The notes: generated by a model from the letters alone, not told the origin. DNA of 64,000 nt from Macrobrachium rosenbergii (GCF_040412425.1 NC_089781.1:47631175-47695174), one strand, 5' to 3'. Shown: positions 20,713 through 32,666, numbered from the stretch's first letter. Numbers and translations are program-made.

Positions 20713-23246
20713 TCATTTCCAGAACCAACACCTTAGGCGAGATGCTACTAGTCCTCTTGAAGGAGCCGGGTAAGACAACACAACTTGTTGAGCAGCCACC
20801 ACAGGACCAAGGGAAAAGATTCCAAGGGTCTGTGGGCAAGACCACAGGAAGATAAGAGTGTGGTCTATGAGACCACGTCTTGCTTCCAGACCGACAGAAA
20901 CTTTTGGAATGCAAGGGATGGACCAAGCCATTGACTTCTTGAACTCTTGGGTGGAGAGTACTGGTATCGTCGCCGCCAGCTGCCGAGTACCTCCTTCGAT
21001 CGCTTTACAAAGCCAGGAGAAAGATGTGTCCTAGACAGTTTGTCCCTTGAAGAGATAGTACTAGTGAAAACGTTGACGACAACCAGGTTAGGAATGTCGA
21101 GCCTTTATGGAAAGTACCACAGCTCCCCAATAGGATGAAGTAACGACTGATCTGGATCATTTATACCTGGTCCAAGGAGGAGGGGAACAAGAAGGACTCG
21201 AACCCAACAGAAGATGCCGATGGATTCAGAGTCCACCTACGACATCTGAGAAGGAGTCGAGGTATTGATCCCCTTCACCTGTTCTTCCATCTTCTACACC
21301 AAGGCCAGAGCAAGATGAGAGATGGTCCTAAGAGGGTACATCTCTATCCAATGACTTGTAAGGGCGCGTGCAGAGCATGGACAGGAACCCTAAACAAGTC
21401 ACATGCCACCCAGGGAACATTTCCCTGGGACAGCAAGACCGAGGAAGCTTCTCATCCGTAGCTAAATCTCGACTGAAGAGAAGAAGGCTGCTTCAGATAG
21501 AAGACTAGGTCACAAGGACCTACATTCTTCACAAATGAAAGGGAGAGAAGCAACCCTCGGTGGAGAAGACGAGGAAGTCCAGACTTGAAGAGCGACTCTG
21601 ACCCGAGAAGAAGTTCTGTCAACGACACCCACCAGCGACGACAGATCCAGTCCCTGGGACAGTGTTGCAGAGGACTTTAAGAGATATCAAGCTATATCCG
21701 TTGCCACTCGGCGAGAAAGCCTATGCTTGCAAGGAAAGCTGGAAGTCTCCCAGTCCTGAGCACACAGGGATGTACTGCCTCAAGAACCACTTCTTGTGTA
21801 GCTGCTACAGGAGATTGGGTCAAGCAGAACTCTTCTCGATGCCTCGGTAGTAGAGCTATCAGGTTGGGCAAAAGGCAAAGTCTTCCAGCATTTGTCTGTA
21901 ACTCGGGGTGAGCAATGCTTGTGAACCCCTAGCGAAACAGACAAATACGGAGGGAAAAATGTAGATATCCATTTTTTCCCAAAAAAAAGACAGCATGCCT
22001 CACTGTAGTGGCCCCTGGGTCTGGTACGAAGGAGCGAGAAAAACTACTGACTTGTTGTGCAGGGAGGCAGCAGAAAGACGGTGGGGATCTCTCAGTCGAG
22101 CAGTCTCTTCACGAATCTTCTTGAAGAAAAGAGTGAACAGCACGTTCCATCCCAATCACTCAAACCCGAGGCCAAGCTCACCTACCAATGCATCCCCACC
22201 AGGAATGCATCTGGCTAATTGAGCTATTGAGTGCAGTGTAGAACACTCAAGTACCTGCAAATGTTGACAGATGAAACAGGAGGAAAAAAAAATTCCCTCT
22301 TGTTTGTTCAGCGAAACCACTGAATGTCGCACAACTCATCCTGAATTCTCAGAAGGCCAAAAGGCTGCCTTGAGGCCAGGATGGTGATGAGAAGGTACTA
22401 ATGGTCTTGATCACACACCTTCAAGACAAAGTCTTACAGGTGTGCGCTTATTCCTCGATCAGTGAATCTGTAAGTAGACACAATGTGAGGGGAATTTGCA
22501 AGCACATTTGAAGGTTCCTTCAATCAGGCATTAGCTTAACTCTTTCCTCATGCTTCAAAGAGGAAAGAAGGATGGAGGAATGGAAGCAGACCTCCATTCT
22601 CCACTATGGGGAAGCTTCTGCAAATTACAAGATACCGAGACAATTAGCTCTAGCCGGGCTGGCATTTTCCAAATCGGGAGCACGGGAGAGGAAATGGGAT
22701 GGAAGTCTGATGAAAAGAATTGCCGAGACCCAAGGGAAATACATACTCCTCCTGAAGGAATCCATTCCCAGGTCTTGGCAATGTCGCTGCCAGCTCCAGA
22801 GACTCGATAAGTATAATTTTATCCAGGCATCTGCAGTAGGAGAACTTCTTCGCAGTCGACACTTCTTTCTCTCTTCCCTTCTTCCCTCCTCCCTTATGGA
22901 AAAATGGGTGGAAAGAGACAGTTATGCACACTTTCCTAGAAGGGAAGAAGAGGGCTATGTGTTCTGCTAACTTCTTCCGAAGCCTGGGACTCCTTAGGAG
23001 TCGAGGGGGGCTGGCTTGAACTCAAGGTCGAGCCGAGATGACTAAGACCCAAAGGTCTTGGCCATTGTCCAAAGGACAAGCCAGTGCCCTGGTACGAACC
23101 TTGATTACCATGGTATCTGGCAAACCTCTAAAAGAGAAAGGCAGAACCAAGTAAAGGTTCGTTCCTAAGAGTCTAGCCAACTCAGGACTTACGAAATCGG
23201 AGATCCGAATTGGGACAAAGTCCTTCTTATCACCAGAATTGCCCAC
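20713..23246 (-). pseudogene. DIRS RT, RNase H and tyrosine recombinase relic (A2 pol)
   Basis: Minus-strand reading from 23246 (GNSGDKKDFVPIRISDFVSP) corresponds to the first bases of the window. Further on come the DLG-like RT part (about 22750), the RNase H part with LNNKTTVV-like bases (about 22330), and the recombinase 3' part with LGPVVAAQQVVLSYPAP (complement of about 20745-20810). Stops are frequent in every frame. The position of the catalytic tyrosine is not readable as Tyr here either (LIFLWSCPQ at about 20840). Confidence 0.68.
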
Positions 23247-24513
23247 AGAACTGCAGTTGGCAAGACCCTCCGAGGCAAGAATTCATACTCTGTTGAGGCA
23301 GGGAAGGAGCTTAGTGTCTCGACCTGAATGAACTCCTTGTCCAAAGAAAGGAATTGATCTGGTCGAGAATGCTCTTGGAAGCAAGGACTGTGGCGGTCCC
23401 CAACACTTGACCCCTTGGGAACTGCAAGCATATCGAGTGATGAAGATTATTCACTGGGGGCGAGGCACGGTCCTGTCCCAGGGATCCTCACACTGACGAA
23501 TCGGCATGAAGTTCTCCGAAAAACGAGGACGATCGCAACTTGAAGAGGAAGACCCTTGCTGCTTCCCAAGATACCCTCTTTGGCTACCTGGTTGTACTAC
23601 GAGAGAGTCGGGACCGACACCCAAAGCACACCAGGCAGCCGAACTCCAAAGACAAATTCGTTGGAGCTCTCTCTGTCTGTCTGGCGCCTCTCGGAACAAC
23701 TGAGAGGAAAAGAGAACAGGTGAGGAGAAAGAGTACCCCTACCTGTCCTGCCAGGAAGACGAGCTGGAGAGGCAGACCTTGAGCTATAATCAACCGAAGG
23801 AGATTACTGCCACACAGGGGAAGAAGAGCGCTAGTGCCATGGCAAAGCACTTTCCTGGGAAGAGCAGAAAGTTCACTTGAACAGAGCCAAGAACCCGATT
23901 CAGAAAATGAGTGGGGTCGAACTGAGCCAATCGCGCAAACACGACCCAGCTGGGTGGTATGCAATGGACTGGGAGGCAGGCAGGGGCAGGGCGAGCCAAG
24001 CCGAGCCGAGCTGAGCCGAGCTGAGCCAGTCTGACAAGCACGACCAGGGGCTGGTGGGGCAAGTGAGCCCAGCCGAGCCAATTGCGCGTACACAGTTGGA
24101 ACTGGGCAGGGCGAAACTCGTCTGCCGTGAACTAGCGCTAGTTTCCCGAACTCTAAACTCCTTCGAGGCCGAGGCCCCTCGAGAAGAAGGTTCAAAGGGG
24201 AATTCTGTGTCTGCTATCCTGCATGCTCAAACCCTAAGGTTCAAGACACAAGGAAGAAACCCAGCCAAGCAACCGAAGCAGCTGGCGGGGCAGTATCGAG
24301 ACACATGGCGTCTTGGCACCCAGACACCTGTGTGTCTTAGCACTTTCTCTCGTCCTGTGCCTCTCATCAGGAGAGCGCTCATGATTCATAGAATTCAAGC
24401 GACCCACAAGACTCCCAAAAACTGGGAGCGGCTGCTTTCGGTTTCCTAAAAAATCGAAGAGAGCCGGGCACAGAACCAGTCTTAGATGCAGACTTCTTAG
24501 ACTGGCAACGAAG

Positions 24514-24535
24514 GCGCGGCCTCTTGAGGCCGCGC
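24514..24535. repeat. Perfect 10-bp GC hairpin with 2-base loop
   Basis: GCGCGGCCTC at 24514-24523 and its exact complement at 24526-24535 flank a TT. It lies in the gag-like region of DIRS copy A2 and would form a very stable stem in DNA or RNA. Confidence 0.8.
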
Positions 24536-25251
24536 TCTCGCAGCCCCTAAAATGCCAGACCCCAGAGGAGAATGCAAATTGGTTCCTGCCCTAGGGCGGA
24601 AAGACCCAACAAGAGAAACTTGTCTCCCAGAAGAGAGCAGTCCCGCAGGACTCCCGAAGGGAATCTCTTCCCTGCTATTTCTTGAACTCAAACCGACAGG
24701 ATCAAGACACCAGGCTGGGAACCCGACCGAGCACTGGCAAGCACTCGGGGAGCGCTTGTGGTGCTGGCAGGAAGAGCTGAGACACCTGGTGCCTCGGCCC
24801 TTTCTCTCGCACTGCTCCTGAACTGGGCCGGGGAGAGTGCTCTCCAGACCAGATCGGGATACTCAGTATTCCATAGAATCTTGAGTACTCGGAGCGGCTT
24901 GTGAACGAGTGCCCGAAGCAGCTCCCGTTTTAGAGGTGGAACCTTTAGGACTGGGAACAGGATCACAAACTGAGGTCTGCGCGCCCACGACCCCTGAAAC
25001 ACAAAACCCAGGGTATGCGAATCAGTTTCCTAACCCGAAGGTCAGAAAGAGCCAACGAGAGACCCACTGCCTCCTCGGAAGGAGGCAGTCCCTAGACGTC
25101 CAAGGGCATCAAAAGGAAAGAAGCAGCCTTCCTCTCCTTCGGCCGATGGAGGTCTGTCCGGTTCCTGGGACCCCCTTGGACCTCGGGAGAGGAAAGGAAG
25201 AGGCAGCAGAAGATGAATTCGAAAGCAAGTTGAAGAAGACGGTGGCTGCTT

Positions 25252-25680
25252 CCACAGGGCGACTTCCTTCACCCTCACTCCGACATCTTCTAGAGGATGG
25301 TGGACACGAAGCATCGTAACCTCCAGGGCAGCTAGGCAGGAACACAAAAGAAGCGGCCCAGGACACGACCACCAGGAGAAGCAGCAGGCACGATCAGGAC
25401 AGCTGATGCAGGAGCTATGGCAGCGGTTCGGAAGGCAGGAGCTGCCGCAACGGCCAGGGACATCACTTCCACAGGGCGACTTCCATAACCTTCATTCCTA
25501 CATCTTCTACAGGATGGCAGACATTGTAACCTTCAGGGCAGCTAGGCAGGAGCACAATGGAAGCGGCCCCAGACACAACCACCAGGAGAAGCAACAGGAA
25601 TGATCAGGACAGCCGATGCAGGAGCTATGGCAGCTGTTTGGAAGGTAGGAGCTACAGCAACAGCCAGGAACATCACCTGA
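25252..25680. repeat. Two tandem copies of a ~215-bp unit in DIRS gag
   Basis: Unit 1 (25252-25465) and unit 2 (25468-25680) share long blocks: TCCACAGGGCGACTTCC, GGCAGCTAGGCAGGA, CGATCAGGACAGC-like and GATGCAGGAGCTATGGCAG. A degraded third piece (GACAAGAACGATCAGGAC) follows at about 25695. The unit is not a multiple of three with certainty, and frames are broken. Confidence 0.75.
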
Positions 25681-26330
25681 AAGTCACCAGCAGCGACAAG
25701 AACGATCAGGACGGCTGAGGCAGGAGACCAGGAAGAGCTGCCCAGAGATTGTCATCTAGTTAACAGGAGCATAACACAGGAAACAGCAGGAGCAGATGGA
25801 CCACAGATATGCCAGAGGCATTGCCACAGCATACATGAAGGCCAGCAATGACAGCAATCGATCCACATCGGTGAGAACAGAGTCAGAACGATCCCGACGT
25901 GGAACTATGTCATTCCAACCAGGTAATGTGATCGATCCCAAAGCAACACTGAATGAACATCGGAACTCCTTCATGCAAGATATCCTGTGAGATATCCAGC
26001 CAACTGCTGCTGTGTCAGTGATGTGCACTGTTAACCTGAAAAGAAAAAGCAAAGATGATTAGCAGAGGGAGACTCCTCTCGCTACGAGAGGAACCGCCCT
26101 ACGCAGCGAGAAGAGGCCCCTTAGAAGAGGTCGGCCTGACCGCCTACGCCCCCACCCCCTTGTGGTCTTCCCCTGATGAGCGAGCGAAGAGGGCGAAGGA
26201 GAGAGATCTCTGCCGAAGGAGAAAGATCTCTTCCGAAGGAGAGATAAGGAAGAACCTTCAGGGAGAGAGAAGGACGGAGGGGAGGTCACCAAGGGCGCCG
26301 GCAAGCGGAACTTAGCAACAACGCCCGCAA

Positions 26331-26409
26331 CCTCCTCCTCCTCCTCCTCCTCCTCCTCCTCCTCCTCCTCCTCCTCCTCCTCCTCCTCCTCCTCCTCCTC
26401 CTCCTCCTC
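26331..26409. repeat. (CTC)n microsatellite
   Basis: About 26 uninterrupted CTC/CCT triplets. On the minus strand the tract is read as poly-Glu in an open frame of the DIRS gag-like region. Confidence 0.95.
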
Positions 26410-26688
26410 ACGCAACTCTTTACGTGCAGGCGGCGAAAACAATGCTCATCACGAGTAGGAAGGAAGTAGTCATGCCCGAACGTACAGGGAAATGCCTTCA
26501 GTATCTAAATAAAGGGCTGCTGGAAGAGAAGCATTACCACTCGATTACGCCCCTCTAAATACGCCCTTAGCTGTCAAACCGAAGACACTCGTAGGGGAAC
26601 GACAGCTTATGCAAGGCTAACACAAATCATGGGTTTGTATTAATAAAAATATCAAACACACGTACTGTAATATATATACAAAAATACA
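26410..26688. other. Short spacer, possible DIRS left end
   Basis: No gene is seen. A GGGTTTGTATTAATAAAAAT stretch at 26632-26651 resembles the TTTGTAT...AAAATAC wording of the DIRS termini in this window and may be the outer end of the minus-strand copy A2. The evidence is weak. Confidence 0.3.
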
Positions 26689-28518
26689 TTAACCCTCAAA
26701 CGCCGAGCCTCTATTTACAAAAGTGTCTGTCGTATGCTGGCGGCGTTTGGGAGTTAGCGCCAAAGCGGAAAAAAAGTTTTTTTCAAAAAATCACAGCACG
26801 CTTAGTTCATTTTTGGCTCCTTTTTTTTGTCATTGCCTGAAGTTTAGTATGCAACCATCAGAAATGAAAAAAAATATCATTATCATATATAAATATTGAA
26901 ATATATGACAATGCGAAAAAAAAATTTCATATATAATTGTATACAAATCGCACTGTGAGCAAAACGGTTAAAGCTAACAAGTTATTTTTTTTCTTTGTAT
27001 TGTACACTGAATTGCAATGATTTTGGTATATAAAAGATTGTAAAACGATCAAAGCAACACAGAGAAAATATTATCACAAAATGATGCATGAATTAAATGC
27101 GCTTCAGACGTAAAAAAAATTTTTTTCAAAATTCACCATAAATTGAAATATTGTGCTAGAGACTTCCCGTTTGTTGCAAAATGAAGGTAATTGATTGAAT
27201 ATTACTAGACTGTAAGTGTTTTAGCTTGCAATTGCAGTTTTCGACCATTTCGGTCGAGTTAAAGTTGACCGAATGTAGATTTTTTTTCTATTTATCGTGA
27301 TTTATATGAAAATATTTCAAAACTGATAAAAGCAACAACCATGAGTTATTTTTTGTTGTATTCTACATGAAATTGCACACATTTCCATATATAAAATTTT
27401 ATGTAATGACTAATATAAAACGGTGCAAACATTACGACAAAGTGACGAAAGAATTTCTGAGATGTTCGGCTGAGTTACCACGCGGACGTAAGGAAAAAGT
27501 TTTTTTCAAAAATTCACCATAAATCGAAATATTGTGCTAGAGACTTCCAGTTTGTTGCAAAATGAAGGTACATGATTGAATATTACTAGAATGTAAGAGT
27601 TTTATCTTACAATTGCGTTTTTCGATCCTTTCAGTCGAGTTAAAGTTGACCGAAGGTTGAAATTTTGGCACTTATCATGATTTATATGAAAATATTTCAA
27701 AACTGATAAAAGATACAACCATGAGTTATTTTCTGTTGTATTCTACATGAAATTGCGCACATTTTCATATATAAAACTTTATGTAACGACTAATATAAAA
27801 TGGTGCAAACATTACGACAAAGTGACAAAAGAATTTCCGAGATGTTCGGCCGAGTTACCGTGCGCGGATGTAAGGAAAAAAATTTTTTTTTTTCAAAAAT
27901 TCACCATAAATCGAAATATTGTGCTAGAGACTTCCCATTTGTTGCAAAATTAAGGTAATTGATTGAATATTACTAGAATGTAAGAGTTTTAGCTTACAAT
28001 TGCATTTTTCGACCATTTCAGTCAGTGTTGACCGAAGGTTGAAATTTTGGCACTTATCGTGATTTATATGGAAATATTTCAAAACAGATAAAAGCTACAA
28101 CCATGATTTATTTTCTGTTGTATTCTACATGAAATTGGGCACATATCCATATATAAAACTTTATGTAACGACTAATATAAACCGGTGCAAACATTACAAC
28201 AAAATGACAAAAGAATTTCTGAGATGTTCGGCAGAGTTACCGCGCGCGGACTTAAGGGAAAAGTTTTTTTAAAAAATTCACCATAAATCAAAATATTGTG
28301 CTAGAGACTTCCAATTTGTTGCAAAATGAAGGTAAATGACTGAATGTTACTTGAATGTAAGAGTTTTAGCTTACAATTGCGTTTTTCGACCATTTCGGTC
28401 GAGTCAAATTTGACCGAAGGTTGAAATTTTTTGTAGTCGACGTACGGTACATCCACTCGGCACCCAACAGACAATTTTAGTCGACGTACGATACTTCCAG
28501 TCGGCATTTAAGGGTTAA
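26689..28518. mobile_element. Tandem-repeat-bearing element with TIR-like ends, copy 2
   Basis: The left end reads TTAACCCTCAAACGCCGAGC (26689-26708). The right end, read on the other strand, begins TTAACCCTTAAATGCCGACT (from 28518), so the ends are inverted repeats of about 17 bp with few mismatches. Between them lie a unique left part (about 26709-27120) and about four units of roughly 380-385 bp, with the core GAAATATTGTGCTAGAGAC near 27147, 27526, 27912 and 28297. Most units contain a small hairpin of the type CGGTC...GACCG. The right part has two CGACGTACG-type repeats. No coding frame is seen. The same element, less complete, is at 5560-7722. Confidence 0.75.
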
Positions 28519-28574
28519 GATCCCACCAGGATATTAAAGAGCTTAACAACAGTCAGGCAAGAGATCTGAAAACA

Positions 28575-28745
28575 CGTCTGCAACGCATGACGGCTGAAAG
28601 CAAACTGGAATGTTTACATCCAGGCAGGCGGGTATTTCTGCCTACCTGGCAGTAGTTACTGCCTAACCACCTTGTTCAAGAGTTTAACGGCCATGTCCAG
28701 CTTCGTCGTAAGTAGTTCCTAATGTATATCGTGTTGGAACAACTA
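28575..28745 (+). repeat. Partial DIRS terminal module
   Basis: The inside of the 2933-3205 module recurs (GCAAACTGGAATGTTTACAT, then TAGTTACTGCCTAACCACCT and AACGGCCATGTCCAGC). It is followed by GTATATCGTGTTGGAACAAC (28725-28744), the wording of the DIRS 3' lead. Outer arms are missing. Confidence 0.65.
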
Positions 28746-29041
28746 ACTTTTTAATGAAATTACAGTAACTTTAATTTCATTTAAAAGTTAGTTTAATACT
28801 TGGGAGCATGATTAGGGTGATATATTAGTGTTTAAACTCTAGAAATAAGCATTTATTAGCATTTTTAGTGATCATACCAAACTTATGCGAATCCTCGTCT
28901 TGCAGGAGCTGTTCTGGAACCTAACCTTGTATAAGTTCAAGTAGTACTTTACTCCCCTTCGAGTCTCAACCACCCCTCACCAACAATCCGGTCAAGTTCC
29001 GAATGTATCTTCCCAACTCACCGTAAGACCTCGCCCTTCGA

Positions 29042-29500
29042 ATGGAGATAAAGGTGATGTTGAAGAAAGGTGCTGTAGAAGTTGTGACAGATTGGTCCCA
29101 AGGCCTTTACAGCCAAGTCATTCTTGTAGAGAAAGAAATGGGGGTTTGGAGACTGGTCAGAGAAGTAGGGGTTTGGAGACTGGTTACAGATCTCTCTCCC
29201 TTGAATCAATTCGTTCGCCAGACTTGGTTCACAATGGAAACGACACAGTCAGTGCTTGCAGCCATCAGGGAGTCCGACTTCATGCTTACAGTGGACCTGA
29301 AGGAAGCATATTTTCAAATACCCATCCATTCACCCTCTTGCAAGCATTTACGCTTTGTCCTTGGGGAGACAGTACTCCAGTTCAGGGCACTCTGTTTTGG
29401 GCTGTTATGCACTCCCTGTGTGTTCACGCGAGTGTTCACCTTGTGTCAGCTTGAACCCATTTGCACGGGATACATCTGTTGAGGTATCTCAACGATTAGC
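29042..29500 (+). pseudogene. DIRS RT fragment with internal direct duplication
   Basis: A 146-codon frame with VMLKKGAVEVV, LSPLNQFVRQTWFTM and LTVDLKEAYFQIPIH, the first catalytic Asp block. Compared with copy C it has an extra stretch: GVWRLV appears twice (29140-29159 and 29166-29185) where copy C has a single SGG-RPVIDL. The frame is lost just before the YLDD motif, where bases corresponding to LLRYL-DWLVL are still readable (about 29470-29505). Confidence 0.8.
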
Positions 29501-29719
29501 TAGTCCCATGGGCTGCAGCAGAGGATGCCTTCCAACACCCTTGGGACAATTGGGACACACACCTTTCCTCCATTTTGTGTTTCACAGGGTGATCAACAGG
29601 TCAATGATCACCCCAGATCTCAGAATGACCATGGTGGCTCTCAAATGGCCACATCCCATACGGTATCCGCACCTGCTAGCTCTGCTATCCGAGGCACCGA
29701 GAAAGATTCCCCCTTGGCA

Positions 29720-30880
29720 CAACCTTGTGTGCCAACCAGATGTAGAACTGTACCACCTGTCAGTGGAGTCTCTTGCACTTCAGACTGGAGACTGTCCAGC
29801 ATCTTGTGTAAGCGAGAGGGTTTTCTCGCCGCACAGAGATGTCTGGATACCTTCATCGATCCTCTGTGTCTGTGTACCAGGGGAAATGAACTGTCTTCTG
29901 TTGTTGGTGTCGTGGACGGCATGTCTCTCCAGTCAGAGCCAATATTCAGCAGGTAGCAGACTTCCTTGTCTTTCTTCACCGAGAGAAGCTTCTCTCCATC
30001 TCAGCTGTGAAGGGCTATAGGGCAGCACTGGGCCTAGTCCTATGCATGAAGGGTGTGGATATCTCCTCCTCACTGGAGGTTTCCTTGCTGATGAAAAGCT
30101 TTGAAAGGTCTTGCCCTCCCAGGGAACTCAGGCTCCCTGAGTGGGATGTGACTCTCATTCTTAGGAGCCTGACTAGTACACCATACGAGCCTTTACGAGA
30201 GTTGTCAGACAGGGATCTGACCCTCAAGACCATTTTCTTGCTTTCCCTGGCATCTTCAAAGAGAGTAAGTGATGTTCATGGTCTTTCCTTCAATGTTAAA
30301 CACTCGAGGGGATGGGGATCAGTTATACTTGATTTCGTCCTGAATTTTGTAGCGAAGACTTAGAATCCGTCAGTCCCTGATGCCAGATTTGAGTCTTTTA
30401 TGATCCCCTCCCTAGAGGACTTTGTTGCTGATGATCCAGATGAGATGCTACTCTGTCCTGTTATAGTGCTGCAGTACTAATAAAGAGGACTCAACATCTC
30501 CGGCCTGAGTGTCGACGGCTCTTTGTTAGTGCTGGCTCAGCCAAGAAAGAGGTGTCCGTCTCTTTCTGGCTTTGTGAGCCAATCAAAAGGGCATACTCTG
30601 TGACTTGCAAGGAGTACACCAGTACATTCTGAGTGAGAGCTCACAAAGTCAGGCATTAGTCCATCCCTTGCATTCAGGAAGAATCTATTGGGTCCTCACT
30701 ACCTTCGGGACATTGCCCACAAGTCCTTGGACACTTTTTCCTTGGGTCCTGTGGTGGCTGCTCAACAAGTTGTATAGCTTACCCAGCTCCTCTAAGAGGA
30801 CAGGTAGCATCTCACCTAAGGTGTCCGGTTGCGAAAGAGAGTGCATGTGTGAGTGACTGGCCTCCCCTCCGTTTCTCTTT
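29720..30880 (+). pseudogene. DIRS tyrosine recombinase with all four catalytic motifs readable
   Basis: The core-binding part is at about 29780-29990. A 118-codon open frame (30007-30363) carries AVKGYRAALGL-type sequence and SLASSKRVSDVHGL, with the probable box I Arg at 30262-30264. Beyond a TAG at 30361 the frame shifts. H-K-V-R (box II) is at 30642-30653, and HYLRD, with the probable nucleophilic Tyr, at 30697-30711. LGPVVAAQQVV then ends the conserved region. Of the copies in this window only this one shows Arg, H-x-x-R and Tyr together, although not in one frame. Confidence 0.78.
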
Positions 30881-31622
30881 CATCAACGTTCCTATCCCTG
30901 AGGGTAGAGTGTAGGTTAACAAGCTGTCACATGCTGGAACTGTCATTGATATAGGTTAGTTTTACAAGCAAGTAGCCTTTCTATTATCTGTATAATATAG
31001 ATGTAAGGAAGGAAACCCTACCCTCTCTCTAGCAAGAGAAGAGAGGGCCTGGCAATAAAACAAACCCAATGCTTATGCAATACTTGATTGTTTCAGACAC
31101 TTAGACTCAACCTAGCCCCTTTTTGAATGATGTTTTCACTCCCATTCATTCAAAAAGACCCAGAAGTCTGACACCTGAACATGTAGTTCCATACTCCGCT
31201 CAACATGTCAGAGACACGGTTCTCTTCCTTGATCTACTCGGCCAGGAAGAAGATCCAGGTGTGGCAAATATCCAGTCAGTTCAGAGACTTACTTGGATTC
31301 CTCTCTCCAAGAAAGTAAGTCTTCCTTATGTAAAGACTGAGGGTTTGTATATTGTATAGGAACAAAAGACAAATTTTATAAGTAATTTGTATTTTCCTAA
31401 CTATACAAACCTGAGGTCTTTACAATTAAATGCCCACCCATGCCACCGCTCATTCTGATACCTAGGTAGAAAGGCAAAGTGAATGCGTACTGTCTGGGTG
31501 GGCTGGACTCCCACCGGTTGGATGGTATTCTTTCTCCTTATTTTAATATGGCATGTCTTGGTTGTTTAAAATGGGTACCATTTGTTTTCCTGAATTTTTC
31601 CCATATTTTTTGTATGGGAGTA

Positions 31623-32072
31623 CAGTAAACCCCCATATTCATGAGGGATGCATTCCAGACCCCCTCCCCGCGAATAGTTAAAATTCGCAAATACTTAGAA
31701 CCCCCCCTTCTAAAAATGCTTATAACTGCCTATTTTGAAAGTTCAAATACCAAATGTATACTTAAAATATCATCCTACATCAAATATACCTTAAATTATT
31801 ATCCTATTAATGTACAGTATTAATCTTTGAAATTATATTATTAATATAATTTCAAAGTCATCTTGAACATTAATACCCTTAAAAATATGTGCATACGTAC
31901 TTCTAACCCTTCCAGCCAAATCAGAAAGAGAGAGAGAGTTACCACTGAGAAAAATTCAGCCAGCCTTGTACTGGCAGGGCAAGAGAAAGAGAGGGAGAGA
32001 GAGTTTTATCTCTTTAATCTCTTGTGGAATGTTAATCCATTTCTCTTTACAAAATATATATGTTATCTTTTC

Positions 32073-32154
<82 letters not shown>

Positions 32155-32204
32155 GGGCTGAACTAAGTATCTATATATCTATATATTTCTCACATTCTAC
32201 CTTT

Positions 32205-32292
<88 letters not shown>

Positions 32293-32478
32293 GGAAGAAA
32301 AAAAGAGAGATTGATTTGATCATGTTGTGGCAACATCTGAGTAATATGACATAATTGACAGGTTCACCCTCCCCTGTGAGTTCGAAGACTCAGGAAAGAA
32401 GACTTGGGGGTGAAATTTGTTTGTTGAAATTTTTTCATTTACTTACTATAAAAATGCATAAATGTTGTAATTACAGTA

Positions 32479-32535
<57 letters not shown>

Positions 32536-32622
32536 ATTTTGAAAATTAGTACTTACTATTAGGTCAACCATTTATTTATCACATAAAACAGATAAACATA
32601 ACATTAAAATTTGTTCATCTCA

Positions 32623-32666
<44 letters not shown>

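Larger units (their letters stand above)
23450..26450 (-). pseudogene. DIRS gag-like low-complexity region (A2)
   Basis: Position and composition correspond to gag of copy C: long Ser/Pro/Leu/Ala-rich frames, an acidic run of more than 25 Glu coded by the (CTC)n tract at 26331-26409, and a piece near 23500 matching the FAEVIALIRQ area (FSENFMPIRQ). Much is repeated internally (25252-25680, and a looser duplication around 24220-24600 and 24660-25000). Similarity to copy C is weak outside the C-terminal end. The assignment therefore rests mainly on gene order. Confidence 0.5.
20202..26480 (-). mobile_element. DIRS family A copy on minus strand (A2), near full length but degenerate
   Basis: On the minus strand this reads gag-like low-complexity protein (about 26440 to 23450), then RT and RNase H (about 23400 to 21980), tyrosine recombinase (about 21950 to 20720), a 3' non-coding part, and the terminal lead at 20207-20260 (complement of GTTTGGATATCGTGTCAG). 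The pol half mirrors 1-2890 base for base over long stretches. The left boundary in the minus sense is not certain; a TTTGTATTAATAAAAATA-like end near 26634 may be its terminus. Confidence 0.75.
28920..31540 (+). mobile_element. DIRS copy D with large internal deletion
   Basis: It is 5'-truncated: it begins in the pol leader, equivalent of about 13550. It carries RT up to the YLDD region and then jumps at about 29505 to the equivalent of position 15067, so the RT C-terminus and RNase H are deleted. The recombinase follows, reaching through all motifs to the 3' non-coding part, the lead (31343-31375) and a partial terminal module (to about 31540). Compared with copy C it is clearly the same family. 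Several frames remain open for more than 100 codons. Confidence 0.82.

Noticed and set aside
26059..26442. Poly-Glu protein on the minus strand as a host gene
   Set aside because: The Glu run is the (CTC)n microsatellite, and the place fits a DIRS gag.
31863..32210. Arg-Glu repeat protein at 31863-32210
   Set aside because: It is the reading of (GA)n tracts inside a TIR element.
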